A stretch of 64,000 nucleotides of DNA from DASPRG01 sp963796125 (GCA_963796125.1 CAWCKM010000049.1:61459-125458); one strand, 5' to 3'. Shown: positions 8,712-17,397, numbered from the stretch's first letter. Numbers and translations are program-made. The notes: generated by a model not told the origin, from the sequence alone.

Positions 8712-8993
8712 ATGAGCGAAATCTGGGTTGCTCTCTACATTTTTATGCTTTCCGGTTTTACAGGGTTTGAGGTTATATCAAGGGTGCCTGTAATCCTTCA
8801 TACTCCTCTTATGTCCGGTACAAACTTTATTCATGGGATAGTGTTAGTCGGAGCAATGGTTGTTATGGGTAGGGCTGAAACAACAACAGAGTTAGTTATC
8901 GGGGCTCTTGGGGTATGGCTTGGGGCTCTGAATGTTGTAGGCGGATTTGCAGTGACGGACAGGATGCTGGAGATGTTCAAGAAAGGGAAATGA
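8712..8993 (+). CDS. pntAB: NAD(P) transhydrogenase subunit alpha part 2 (membrane domain)
   Basis: Small membrane component of transhydrogenase, 93 residues, with helices LYIFMLSGFTGFEVISRVP, LMSGTNFIHGIVLVGAMVVM and VIGALGVWLGALNVVGGFAV followed by TDRMLEMF, the usual C-terminal tag of the family. The three-gene form pntAA-pntAB-pntB is common outside enterobacteria. It ends four bases before pntB. Confidence 0.96.
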   Translation: MSEIWVALYIFMLSGFTGFEVISRVPVILHTPLMSGTNFIHGIVLVGAMVVMGRAETTTELVIGALGVWLGALNVVGGFAVTDRMLEMFKKGK

Positions 8994-8997
8994 GGTT

Positions 8998-10368
8998 ATG
9001 GAAAACATCGTTCAGGCCTCTTATTTCGTAAGCGCTATATTCTTTATTCTGGGGTTGAAGATGCTCTCTTCTCCAGCCACAGCACGGCGAGGCAACCTTC
9101 TGGCCGGCCTCGGAATGATTTTGGCAATACTCTTTACTTTTTTCATACCAGGCATGAAACACCAGTTGCTTATGATCCTGATAATCGCAGTTGGTACGGT
9201 CATTGGATGGGTTTCAGCGAAAAAAGTTCCCCTTACAGATATGCCTCAAATGGTTGCTCTCTTCAACGGCATGGGAGGAGGTGCTGCAGCCGTCATTTCC
9301 TATCTCGAACTTTCCAGAGGTGAAGTTGTTTCAGGGTTAAGACTTCTGGCTATCAGCGGAGGTTTGATAGGGAGCATTTCCTTCAGTGGCAGCATAGGGG
9401 CGTTTATGAAACTCCAGGGCCTTATGAAAGACAGGCCTATTACATTTCCTTTACAACAGCCTTTTCACGCATTGTTACTTTTACTGACACTGATCCTGAG
9501 TTATTTTGTTTTTATTCAATCTGCACCGTCTTCACAAAACATATTGAATATAGTAAATCTCCTTTTTGCAGTTCCACTTTTACTTGGTTTTCTTTTAACT
9601 CTTTCTATCGGTGGTGCAGATATGCCTGTTATCATAGCGCTTTTTAATGCATTGACAGGTCTGGCTGTAGGGTTTGACGGTTTTGCCATAGGCAATCAGG
9701 CCATGATGGTGAGTGGAACCATCGTAGGTGCCTCAGGTAGTTTACTTACATACCTTATGGCAAAAGCAATGAACAGGTCTATCCGGAATGTCCTCTTTGG
9801 TGCTTTTGGGAAACTCCAGGAGCAGGGAATTGCTAAAGAGATGAAGCCAAGGGATGTTGAAGATGCAGCGATAATGATTGGTTTCGCACGAAAGGTTATC
9901 GTAGTCCCGGGATATGGATTGGCTGTAGCCCAGGCACAGCACAAATTGAGGGAGTTCATGAATGTATTAGAAGAAAAGGGTGTGGAGGTAAAATTTGCCA
10001 TACACCCGGTAGCAGGAAGGATGCCTGGTCATATGAATGTCCTGCTTGCAGAGGCAAATATCCCTTATGATAAACTCCATGACCTTGAAGAAATCAACTC
10101 TGAATTCCCAACATCTGATGTTGCCTTGGTTGTCGGTGCAAATGATGTAGTAAATCCAGCCGCTGAAACAGAGCCCGCAAGCCCTCTATACGGAATGCCT
10201 ATCCTCAAGGCTTACCAGTCAAAAAATGTGCTGGTCATAAAAAGGGGCAGGGGTAAAGGTTTTGCCGGAATTGAAAACGACCTTTTCTTTAAGGACCAGA
10301 CGTATATGCTTTTTGGAGATGCCCAGGACGTGCTTGGAAAATTGGTTCAGGCCTTAAAGAAGATTTAA
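8998..10368 (+). CDS. pntB: NAD(P) transhydrogenase subunit beta
   Basis: Membrane helices plus the NADP(H)-binding domain III, 456 residues. The N-terminal half is hydrophobic with DMPQMVALFNGMGGGAAAV. The C-terminal domain has VIVVPGYGLAVAQAQH, GRMPGHMNVLLAEANIPYD, VVGANDVVNPAAETEPASPL and the final RGKGFAGIENDLF. The last 78-81 bases occur again at 11750-11830 behind two toxin-antitoxin modules, so the 3' end of this gene was duplicated or used as an insertion boundary. Confidence 0.97.
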   Translation: MENIVQASYFVSAIFFILGLKMLSSPATARRGNLLAGLGMILAILFTFFIPGMKHQLLMILIIAVGTVIGWVSAKKVPLTDMPQMVALFNGMGGGAAAVISYLELSRGEVVSGLRLLAISGGLIGSISFSGSIGAFMKLQGLMKDRPITFPLQQPFHALLLLLTLILSYFVFIQSAPSSQNILNIVNLLFAVPLLLGFLLTLSIGGADMPVIIALFNALTGLAVGFDGFAIGNQAMMVSGTIVGASGSLLTYLMAKAMNRSIRNVLFGAFGKLQEQGIAKEMKPRDVEDAAIMIGFARKVIVVPGYGLAVAQAQHKLREFMNVLEEKGVEVKFAIHPVAGRMPGHMNVLLAEANIPYDKLHDLEEINSEFPTSDVALVVGANDVVNPAAETEPASPLYGMPILKAYQSKNVLVIKRGRGKGFAGIENDLFFKDQTYMLFGDAQDVLGKLVQALKKI

Positions 10369-10491
10369 CCTCGTTTGTCTTCCTCAGTCCACTTAACCTG
10401 TTCCTATGGTGTCATTATCCGGCTCGACCGGATAATCCAGTCCTTTCCTCTGGGTTGCCCGATCAAGAGGCTATGTCGCAATTAGTGCACA

Positions 10492-10582
10492 GGGCAGATT
10501 GTCATTCTGAACTTGATTCAGAATCTTGTGGATTCGGATAGTTACAACTGCATGAGACCCTGAAATAAATTCAGGGTGACAA
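10492..10582. repeat. Dispersed palindromic repeat (GTCATTCTGA-type)
   Basis: Non-coding stretch between pntB and hicA. GTCATTCTGAACTTGATTCA lies at one end and a degenerate inverted copy (CTGAAATAAATTCAGGGTGA) at the other. It resembles a family of short imperfect palindromes seen again near 11940, 34380 and 40433. The remainder of 10369-10700 shows no gene I can support. Confidence 0.5.
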
Positions 10583-10700
10583 AAGACTGTTTCTGCAACA
10601 GCCTGCGGAAGTACGAATCCAGGAATTTCAACCATTGAAACAGAATTAGCCATAAATAATGTGGGCCTCGGCTTAAGATTTTGATTGGAATTATTCGACT

Positions 10701-10910
10701 CTAAAGAAGGTTTTTGAATTCCTCATCAGTAAGACCTGCGTCTTTGATGATGGCTTTCAGGGTATATGGATTGAGTCTTTTATGATCAGGGATGGTTATG
10801 CGGTGAGTTCCATCAGACATACCAATGTGCTTACCGCGAGTTATAATTTTGAATCCAGCTTTACTGAATGCTCTGACCGCTCGTTCGGCAGAGACATCAG
10901 TGAAAAGCAT
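10701..10910 (-). CDS. hicA: HicA-type mRNA interferase toxin
   Basis: Sixty-nine residues ending the hicBA pair. HicA toxins are double-stranded-RNA-binding-like RNases that cleave mRNA. The visible signature is VRAFSKAGFKIITRGKHIGM followed by ITIPDHKRLNPYTLKAIIKD, with the catalytic-region histidine in RGKHIGM. It lies one base downstream of the HicB gene and is read in the same direction, so the order here is antitoxin first, then toxin. Slightly short N-terminus compared with some HicA proteins. Confidence 0.85.
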   Translation of the reverse strand: MLFTDVSAERAVRAFSKAGFKIITRGKHIGMSDGTHRITIPDHKRLNPYTLKAIIKDAGLTDEEFKNLL

Positions 10911-10911
10911 T

Positions 10912-11109
10912 TCAGGCTGGAACCTCTACCTGATAAACAGTAGAACCCTTAGTCTCTTCTTCTATCATTTTAAGGTAGGTTTTGATAGCATCCTTGATAT
11001 TTTCAATAGCCTCTTCAAAGGTATCGCCTTGGCTATGGCATCCGGGTAGAGCGGGACAATGCACATCGAATCCATATTCGGTTTTATTTATGACAACACT
11101 ATATCTCAT
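10912..11109 (-). CDS. hicB: HicB-family antitoxin
   Basis: Partner of the HicA toxin, about 65 residues from the preferred start MRYSVVINKTEYGFDVHCP. The partially degraded RNase-H-like fold of HicB is recognised by GYDVHCPALPGCHSQGDT-type sequence followed by EEAIENIKDAIKTYLK. A longer frame opens at 11151 but would overlap the upstream toxin gene, and its extra residues are not HicB-like. It would neutralise HicA and repress the operon. Confidence 0.85.
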   Translation of the reverse strand: MRYSVVINKTEYGFDVHCPALPGCHSQGDTFEEAIENIKDAIKTYLKMIEEETKGSTVYQVEVPA

Positions 11110-11119
11110 AATTTGTAAT

Positions 11120-11380
11120 CTACCATACATACCATTTTCTGTCAAAAACACAGGCTCTTCTCAGGAGGTAAGTGTCATTAACGATTTGAAAGGTCATGCG
11201 ATAGCCTTTGGTAATCCTTGCTTCATAGATAAATTTGTGCCCTTCCATTTTTTTCAGACGAAGCGAAGGGTGTTTAGGATCATTTAGAAGATGAATTATC
11301 TGTTTGTCTATAAGTTCCTGGAGGTTTTCAGGAAGACCTTTATAGTCGCGTTTAAAGGGTTTTGTGAAGGCGACCTTCAC
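11120..11380 (-). CDS. RelE/YafQ-like mRNA interferase toxin
   Basis: Eighty-six residues of the RelE/ParE fold: MKVAFTKPFKRDYKGLPENL, then KQIIHLLNDPKHPSLRLKKM, then HKFIYEARITKGYRMTFQI. The C-terminus (RRACVFDRKWYVW) departs from the usual RRVGTHD-type ending, so the last dozen residues may be frame-shifted. Its start overlaps the end of the upstream AbrB-type gene by four bases, which is typical of antitoxin-toxin operons. It probably cleaves mRNA at the ribosome; that role is inferred from the family. Confidence 0.75.
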   Translation of the reverse strand: MKVAFTKPFKRDYKGLPENLQELIDKQIIHLLNDPKHPSLRLKKMEGHKFIYEARITKGYRMTFQIVNDTYLLRRACVFDRKWYVW

Positions 11381-11652
11381 TTCTTCAAAGCCTTGATTGC
11401 ATCAGATGCTTTTGAGAATGGCCCGATGGTTTCCCCTTTTGCTATAGCCTCATCCGCCTCTTTTTCCATCTCCTGCCATTCCTTTGTCCAGAACCACTCC
11501 TGGTCTTTGGGAATTAACTTCTTGGGGACAAGGATAAGTGCATTGTCTTTAACGTGTGTGTCAAGAAAGTCACCCACTTCAAGACGCAGTGAATCAAAGA
11601 CATCCTTTGGTATGGTGATCTGGTGCTTTGGGCCGATTTTAACTGCAGGCAT
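11377..11652 (-). CDS. AbrB/SpoVT-type antitoxin
   Basis: Ninety-one residues with an N-terminal swapped-hairpin DNA-binding domain (KIGPKHQITIPKDVFDSL, then EVGDFLDTHVKDNALILVPK) and an acidic, helical C-terminal tail that would wrap the toxin. It is translated just before the RelE-like toxin with a four-base overlap (11377-11380), so the pair forms a second toxin-antitoxin module directly behind hicBA. A ribosome site AAGGAGGTAAGC precedes the ATG. Confidence 0.8.
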   Translation of the reverse strand: MPAVKIGPKHQITIPKDVFDSLRLEVGDFLDTHVKDNALILVPKKLIPKDQEWFWTKEWQEMEKEADEAIAKGETIGPFSKASDAIKALKK

Positions 11653-11749
11653 ATGCTTACCTCCTTACTTTCTTACTTTAAGTATATCTGAGGGAGAGGC
11701 AGGGTGTCAATATTGAGCGATGTAGCTTTTGTGTGTTCTTCAGCAATTT

Positions 11750-11830
11750 TTTAAGAACCAGACGTATATGCTTTTTGGAGATGCCCAGGATATGCTTGGA
11801 AAATTGGTCCAGGCATTAAAGAAGATTTAA
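11750..11830 (+). repeat. Second copy of the pntB 3' end
   Basis: From 11753 to 11830 the sequence matches pntB 10291-10368 at all but about five of 78 positions and ends with the same TTAAAGAAGATTTAA-type terminus including the stop codon. Nothing of the upstream part of pntB is present. The copies flank the hicBA and RelE/AbrB modules as direct repeats about 1.4 kb apart. Two of the differences change amino acids (D to N, V to M), so the copy has drifted. Confidence 0.9.
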
Positions 11831-11936
11831 CCCCTAAGAGCTTGCCTCATTGATGTCCAGAACAATTACCTTCCTGCGAAAGCGCAAATATATAACCTCT
11901 TGATAAATATTATCTGCACCTGGCGGTCTCTGCTGC

Positions 11937-12035
11937 CGTTCCTCATTTCTGTCATTCTGGCTTGTCCAGAATCCTTCTTGCAATCCCGAAAATATCAGAA
12001 GGATTCCCACAAGCGGGAAGGACACTGAAAACAAA
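11937..12035. repeat. Dispersed palindromic repeat
   Basis: CTGTCATTCTGGCTTGTCCAG at one end and CCACAAGCGGGAAGGACA at the other, with the shared core ATCCTTCTTG, matching the element at 40433-40505. It lies in non-coding DNA. Confidence 0.5.
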
Positions 12036-12322
12036 TATTGGGTTCTTTAACGTCCGGCGGCCTCTGCCGCAAGGTTTTCCACTTGACCGGATTCCCGCCA
12101 GGATTTTACCTTCACGTTCAAACCATGGTGACTTTCTTAAAATGCAGATCCCCAAGACTTTTTAATCAAGTCTGCATGATAGACAACGTTAAAGGGATAT
12201 TTTTGTCACCTGCTACAACTAACCAATGTTTGATATGCTTGAGAAGTGTTTATTTAGAGGAGAAAGGTTTAACGACAAAATCAGCCACGAGTGTAACGAG
12301 TCGGCTGATTCCTTTGGTAAAT

Positions 12323-13144
12323 TCATACATTCAAATTGTATCCAGCAGCTTTCAACTCCTTAATAATTGCGTAGCCGACTTTCTTCAATGTTTTGTGTGA
12401 ATGGCTTGTATAAAAAGGCCATTAATGTCGCTGGGCAATTTAACTTGAGCCTGAAGTATATAACACAACATACGCGTTTACGCCCTAACTTTCCCACAAA
12501 ATAGCCAAATTCAAAAATCACGTTAGGCCTGGCTCGAAGTTCTATATTTCTCTCACTTTCAGAAAGATCAGCCTGATCGGCTGTATAAGCCATCTCATCT
12601 GGCGTAAGAATCACGAAAAGCGTAACCAACGTCACTCCTGCTGTTCGAATTTCTCGATGATTGTTTGACCTTCATCAGCGGTCGATGAAGAACGACCGGC
12701 TCAAGACCTATCTCTGTTAGGAAAATCTCCAACTTATTCTTTGCCTTCTCGATCGTGCCCATGGACAATAAATACTTTGTTTGATATTGCCGCCCCTGTC
12801 TCACTAACCTTCGGAACGCCAACTTCTGGCAATGCTTCATCGTCTATACTGAGTTTTGCTGACTTAAGGCAGCACTCAGGTATCAGGGTTTTAGCATTTA
12901 CAAAGTTTTTTTCTGTCGTTTCCAAGAAGCCGGTAACCTAAACCTCTTTTTAGAGTTTGCGCTGAACGGATTCCTCTCCAAATTTGGAAAGGAGAAATGT
13001 TTGTACACGAGACTGCCACGTTATCCATTCCTTGGAGTACGTCGCTGGATAACCATATTCACTCCAGGTTCCACAGAAATTCTTGTAAGTGAACTTTTCA
13101 CCTGTTCTGATTAGTTCTTGAAGAATTTGGATAGTCCTACTCAT
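12323..13144 (-). pseudogene. TIR-like nucleotide-binding protein, multiply frameshifted
   Basis: Pieces in three frames line up as one protein of about 270 residues. The N-terminal part (from 13144) reads TGEKFTYKNFCGTWSEYGYP and KEWITWQSRVQTFLLSKFG. The middle has KVFIVHGHDREGK and EIFLTEIGLEPVVLH. The C-terminal part has VILTPDEMAYTADQ, ARPNVIFEFGYFVGKLGRK and a final ELKAAGYNLNV before the stop at 12323. The VHGHD and NVIFEFGYF motifs are typical of TIR-like domains of the PF10137 type, several of which are effectors of antiphage systems. At least five or six indels within 0.8 kb make real decay more likely here than in genes with one break. Confidence 0.7.
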
Positions 13145-13242
13145 TCATTGTCTCCTTGGAAATTTATCGCCTGCGTCACCCGGGCCGCAGTTTCGGCGAT
13201 GGGCGCAGACTCGGGGCGAATTTGATACTCATTAAGGCCCTC

Positions 13243-13509
13243 TCAGAAATTCGACGCATATCCGAAAAGATCTGTCTGCGACTGTTCTTTGATTCCACAC
13301 CATTCTCCCCCTTCGCCGGTGACAGTGAATTCCACTGTAATTACATCACCTTTCTTTAGGTGCTTCACTACAACACTGCTATCAGACATTCGAGAGTGGA
13401 CAGCCAACGAATCATTTTTTACAAAAGCTCTTTCAACGGTTTCTCCACTCTCAGCCGCTCCTGCAAGAAGGCTGCACAAAATACAACAAATGCAAATAAA
13501 CATAGCCAA
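13243..13509 (-). CDS. Secreted SH3-like domain protein
   Basis: Eighty-eight residues: a signal peptide (MAMFICICCILCSLLAGAAE) followed by an SH3-like module with VKNDSLAVHSRMSDSSVVVK, GDVITVEF and a GGEWCGIKEQSQTDLFGYAS ending. Such domains bind peptidoglycan or proteins in the periplasm. It stands alone between the TIR-like relic and an IS remnant, and its function is unknown. Its end is abrupt compared with typical SH3-like domains. Confidence 0.6.
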   Translation of the reverse strand: MAMFICICCILCSLLAGAAESGETVERAFVKNDSLAVHSRMSDSSVVVKHLKKGDVITVEFTVTGEGGEWCGIKEQSQTDLFGYASNF

Positions 13510-13983
13510 TCGGGTATGATTCAGGACACCAAATTTTTGATTGGTCGTCCTATTGATTTCTGCTTAAAAAATACACTTTTTTATTGGGTTTTTTCAATGC
13601 TGATTCAGGAAAACATAAACAGAGGTCAGAAATTCCAAAAGCGTTGACTCCTATAAGGAGGCCTTGTATGAAATTTTACTGCAATACTCAAAGCAGCACA
13701 AATATTCCTGTGGCATCGATCTGCACGCCAGGACGATGTATCTTTGCATCCTCAACCAGCAGGTCAGTGACTGTGACATCAGGCAGAAAATAGGGTCAGC
13801 GACTATTTAGCAGTAGATATATAGTGATGCCTAACAAGTTGCTACCTTTAGACGATTGAAAGTCAAGCCTCTCCGTCTTTAGAAGATGCCAGAGAAGAAG
13901 TGGGTCATTTTCAGCCCAGATTAAATATAAGATGTTTGAAAAATCCTTTGACAGAAGATCATAATTATCTGATAATTGATTGA
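13510..13983. other. Stretch without an intact gene
   Basis: Apart from the IS110-type remnant (13668-13810) I see no supportable gene here. The remaining bases are AT-rich and have stops in all frames at usual density. Confidence 0.4.
13668..13810 (+). mobile_element. IS110-family transposase N-terminal remnant
   Basis: After ATAAGGAGGCCTTGT an ATG at 13668 starts MKFYCNTQ. After a one-base shift the frame reads QHKYSCGIDLHARTMYLCIL, which is the N-terminus of IS110/IS1111-type DEDD transposases, with the first catalytic aspartate in CGIDLH. The frame ends within 50 codons, so only the 5' tip of the element survives. Confidence 0.55.
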
Positions 13984-14220
13984 ATGCCGACAGTTTTAAA
14001 AGTTGGGCCATATAGGTTTTTCTTCTATGCAGGGGATCGTGATGAACCTCGGCATGTCCATGTTGAGCGTAATGATAAGATTGCGAAATTCTGGCTTGAT
14101 CCTGTCAGGCTGCAAAGAAGTGGAGGATTTGATAGAACAGAAATTGGTAAAATACATAAGATTATCAACGAAAATCATTTAAAATTACTGGAGGCATGGA
14201 ATGAGTATTTCGGTTGTTGA
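13984..14220 (+). CDS. DUF4160 protein (toxin-antitoxin-like pair, first gene)
   Basis: Seventy-eight residues: MPTVLKVGPYRFFFYAGDRD, then EPRHVHVERNDKIAKFWLDP and a C-terminal helix EIGKIHKIINENHLKLLEAW. This is the DUF4160 pattern with its conserved EPRHVHV block. The ORF overlaps the next gene by 20 bases and the two are co-directional. DUF4160-DUF2442 pairs recur in many genomes and are suspected toxin-antitoxin modules; no function is shown here. Confidence 0.75.
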   Translation: MPTVLKVGPYRFFFYAGDRDEPRHVHVERNDKIAKFWLDPVRLQRSGGFDRTEIGKIHKIINENHLKLLEAWNEYFGC

Positions 14221-14542
14221 AATAGAGTTTCCAAGGGCAGAAAAGGTAAAAGTAACAGAAGATACTTTGAGCGTAGATTTAAGTGATGGAAGAACAATCT
14301 CAGTCCCTCTGGAATGGTTTCCTCGTCTTTTATATGCTACACCATCTGAGCGGAATAATTGGAGATTGATAGGTAAAGGTCACGGTATCCACTGGGAAAA
14401 CCTTGATGAAGACATCAGTGTTGAGGGACTGCTGAAAGGAAGGCCTTCTGGTGAAAGTCAGAAGTCATTCAAAAAGTGGCTGAGTCAAAGAGAATTGCAT
14501 CTGATAACTCCCTCCATCGGACGGCAAAAGCGCCGCCGCTAA
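14201..14542 (+). CDS. DUF2442 protein (toxin-antitoxin-like pair, second gene)
   Basis: 113 residues with the DUF2442 signature VTEDTLSVDLSDGRTISVPL, WFPRLLYATPSERNNWRLIG and HGIHWENLDEDISVEGLLKG. The C-terminal tail is basic. The gene is translated from within the end of the DUF4160 ORF, so translation is coupled. A strong bidirectional terminator follows at 14632. Confidence 0.75.
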   Translation: MSISVVEIEFPRAEKVKVTEDTLSVDLSDGRTISVPLEWFPRLLYATPSERNNWRLIGKGHGIHWENLDEDISVEGLLKGRPSGESQKSFKKWLSQRELHLITPSIGRQKRRR

Positions 14543-14631
14543 TTCTGGCCGTTATCAGCATTCCAGTCGCAAAAGAAAGCCCAAAAGATATTTTGGTTTG
14601 CTGAGAAAAGGGTCTATTCTTGAATTAAATT

Positions 14632-14663
14632 AAAAAAGGCGAGACATTATGCCCGCCTTTTTT
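14632..14663. terminator. Bidirectional rho-independent terminator
   Basis: AAAAAAGGCG and CGCCTTTTTT form a ten-pair stem around a 12-base loop. It lies between the convergent DUF2442 gene and the cytochrome b gene and has U-tracts for both directions. Confidence 0.85.
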
Positions 14664-14690
14664 AATTATATATATTTTATAGTTCAGTGT

Positions 14691-15362
14691 TCAGTGACTG
14701 TGGCTATGGCCATGCTCCTCGCCGTGACCGTGTCCCTCTTCTTCCTCTTCCTCTTCAAAACCTGTAAACATAGCAATAATATGCGCCCAGGTTGTATGTC
14801 CAAGGGTGGCTAAATAAAAATGGACAATGATAAAAGCACTAAAGAATATCCAGAGAAGCACATGAACTATCTCTATTATTTGTATCCCGCCGACGAGGTT
14901 TATGATCGGAGAAAAGAGTTTGGGATCCCAGAGGAGAAGGCCGGTAATGAGTTGCAAAGGAATAAGGAGTACCATGATCATGAGATAAGAGACCTGTTGC
15001 ATGGGATTGAACTTATGGTCTGGTGTGGAATGGTGGGGATTATGAGATCCAACCATGATGCCACCCCCATAAAATTTAGCTTGCACGATAGCTTTTTTGG
15101 CAAACTCCACCGGATGGTTTAAAGGGGGAATATATATTTTTATATTTCCTGTAAGGAGGTAATAGACAAGCCATATAAAATAATTTCCTACGAGAATAAA
15201 CCCGGTCAAGCTATGAATTGTCACGGCTGTCTCAAAGGAGAAAAGATGCATGACATTCCCGAATCTGACCTGAGCCCCTGTAACAATCAGGATAATGAAT
15301 GCTAATGCATTAACCCAATGCCAGATTCGAATCGGCAGAGGATGAAGATATACCTTTTTCAT
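14691..15362 (-). CDS. Membrane cytochrome b (di-haem, b561/FdnI-like) with His-rich tail
   Basis: 223 residues, four to five membrane helices with histidines placed for two b haems: IRIWHWVNALAF (helix 1), AVTIHSLTGFILVGNYFIWL (helix 2) and IEIVHVLLWIFFSAFIIVHF (last helix). The C-terminus is a run of seven glutamates and alternating His-Gly/His-Ser, which could bind metal. The ATG overlaps the stop of the multihaem cytochrome gene (ATGA at 15362-15359), so the two products probably form one quinol-linked complex. The helices resemble cytochrome b subunits of formate dehydrogenase and Ni/Fe hydrogenase. Confidence 0.85.
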   Translation of the reverse strand: MKKVYLHPLPIRIWHWVNALAFIILIVTGAQVRFGNVMHLFSFETAVTIHSLTGFILVGNYFIWLVYYLLTGNIKIYIPPLNHPVEFAKKAIVQAKFYGGGIMVGSHNPHHSTPDHKFNPMQQVSYLMIMVLLIPLQLITGLLLWDPKLFSPIINLVGGIQIIEIVHVLLWIFFSAFIIVHFYLATLGHTTWAHIIAMFTGFEEEEEEEGHGHGEEHGHSHSH

Positions 15363-17397
15363 TTCTTACCTCCCTTTTTCATGCTGCGCAGTGCCCTCAA
15401 CGGTGAAGTTATTATTCTCAAAGTGAGATGGCCTATTGGAACTGCTATTCCACCAATCAAGGCAACAATAAAGAGGATATCCCACAGCTTCAGGTTTGTG
15501 CTGCCAAGAACGTAAAATTTAGTCGTTGGCAAATTGCATAGACAGATTTTAAATCTTTCCCGAGCACATCCTGTTTTGCATTGAACACTGTGGGCCTTCC
15601 GTCAGCCTTTCGAATTACAAGGAAGACATCTTTAAAGAATGGAGAATCGGGGTTATGACAGGCCCCGCAATCTTTTACAGCCTTTGTTTTATCAGCGATG
15701 TTATGCGCTTCGGTTGCTGTACTGACATCCATCTTACCGATGAGAGTTGTCGATGCCCCTTTTGTAAATAAATATTTGAATAGATTCCACGCCTCGACAG
15801 AATCTATGCTGCCATCTTTATTCATATCAATCTTTGACATGAGTCCAGCAGCGTCTGTATCAAGGAGTTTCAATAATTCTTCCTCAGGGAAAGGTTTGCC
15901 GGTCTTTCTGTCGTAAAGGTTGAGATAAATTCCACGTCCGGCATCAGGAGCATGGCAGGCAGCGCAGGCTACCGTATTAAAGTGAAGCTCTGTGAAAGTG
16001 CGGAGTTTTAGAGGGGGGTTGTAAAGCCATTTTTTGTGTTTATCTTCTGCATTCTTATGGCATACAAGACATGCATCCTTTATTTTTGCTGTCATTTTCG
16101 TGCTCTGGACATCATGTGCATTATGGCAGGATGAACAGGCAGGGGCATTTGGATTTCCTGTTAATCTTGCTTTGTTATGGATACTTGCTTCATATGAGCT
16201 CTTCATATCCTGATGGCATTTGTTGCATGATACTAAACCGAGATCTTTTCCAGCTTTTGTCACGGTATGAAAACCATGGCAACCGGTACACGCAGGTGCC
16301 ATAAGGTTGGGACTCTTGAGCAAGGCATGGTGGATACTGTTTTTGTACTTGGTATTTGCATCAGAGTGACACCTTCCACACATATCTGAAGTGACGATAG
16401 AATAATTACGCCTGCTTGCAAAAACCCTTACCGGGTGTTTACTCTTCGAAAAATCCGCATGACACTCAGTACACCGCAGCTTTCCGTGTGCAGAGCTTTT
16501 CAGGGAAGGTTCATCAACAGAAACAGAGAGGGACTCGCCGTTCTTAAAGGACATGCTCAGTCTACCCTTATGACACGAGAGACAGTACTGATTTTCCGGT
16601 GCGCCTGCTTTTTGAGCTACGACACTTTTTATCGTATGTGAACCATGACATTCAACACATGATGCTGTTGCCAGTAAAGAACTATGGACAGGACTTTTTC
16701 TCAATTGCGCATCTGTGTGACATGTTGAACATGACTTTGTACTGAGAGCAGTATATTCTCTCTTGTTTTTGATAGTTCTTACCGGATGTTTTGTCTTTGA
16801 AAATTCTTTATGGCAGGCACTACAGGAAAGTTTTCCATGTATAGAGGCGTTATAAGCTGACTCATTTACAGAAAGGGATAAGACTTCACCACTACTTAGG
16901 GTTTTGGTTAGGTCATGTTTGTGGCATCCAAGACAGTATTGAGTTTCATTGATGCCCTTTTTCCACTCTTCCATCTTTTTAATATAATGCGACCCATGAC
17001 ACTCAACGCATAATGCCTGTTTCATTAAAGGACTATGTATGGGGATTTTTTTTAGCTGTTCATCAGTATGGCACATTGAGCATATCCGTGAAGCATTTCC
17101 GGTATACTCTTTTTTGCTTTTAATCTCCTTTTTTTTCTGCATATGGGCTGCCATATAACCGGTATGACAGCCGTTGCAACCGATGTTATTATGGGCAGAA
17201 GTAGTGAATTCATTCTTATCAACGTAAAGAGAAAAGACCTCTTTATTCTGCAAAGTTTTGTACATTCCCTTATTTGCATGGCAGGTCAGGCACACCTTTG
17301 CTTCGTCTGAAAGAGCACCGTTTGCAGCATAGGGATAGAGAGGAAAAATCATAAAGACAAAAAACAGAACTATAAGGATATGTTTTCTCGCACCCAT
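15359..17397 (-). CDS. Seventeen-haem c-type cytochrome with EF-hand and C-terminal membrane anchor (one frameshift)
   Basis: Signal peptide MGARKHILIVLFFVFMIFPL, then 17 CxxCH motifs that I counted. Residues ~35-400 hold roughly three copies of a ~130-residue module: a CxxCH, a VDxxxFxxSAHxxxxCxxCH-like element, an RxYxxxxSxxCxxCH element, then CVECHGSHxIK. A later part has CTGCHGFHTV, CSSCHNAHDV and CAACHAPDAG. Near residue 540 DMNKDGSIDSVE is a complete EF-hand loop. The long ORF stops at 15490 in LNFTFLAAQT, but a shift near 15521 continues as KFYVLGSTNLKLWDILFIVA, a membrane helix, and stops at 15359, overlapping the cytochrome b start. Likely a periplasmic electron conduit fed from quinol by cytochrome b; the acceptor is unknown. 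Confidence 0.88.

Larger units (their letters stand above)
11653..12322. other. Gene-free stretch between the AbrB antitoxin and the TIR-like relic
   Basis: About 670 bases with no coding frame I can support. It holds the second copy of the pntB 3' end (11750-11830) and a dispersed palindrome (about 11937-12035). The rest looks like decayed non-coding DNA. Confidence 0.5.

Noticed and set aside
8138..8713. 191-codon minus-strand frame opposite pntAA
   Set aside because: Shadow of an intact, well-recognised gene.
10471..10653. Minus-strand 60-codon frame (PEFISG and ILNQVQND)
   Set aside because: These residues are the translation of a dispersed palindromic repeat, not a gene.
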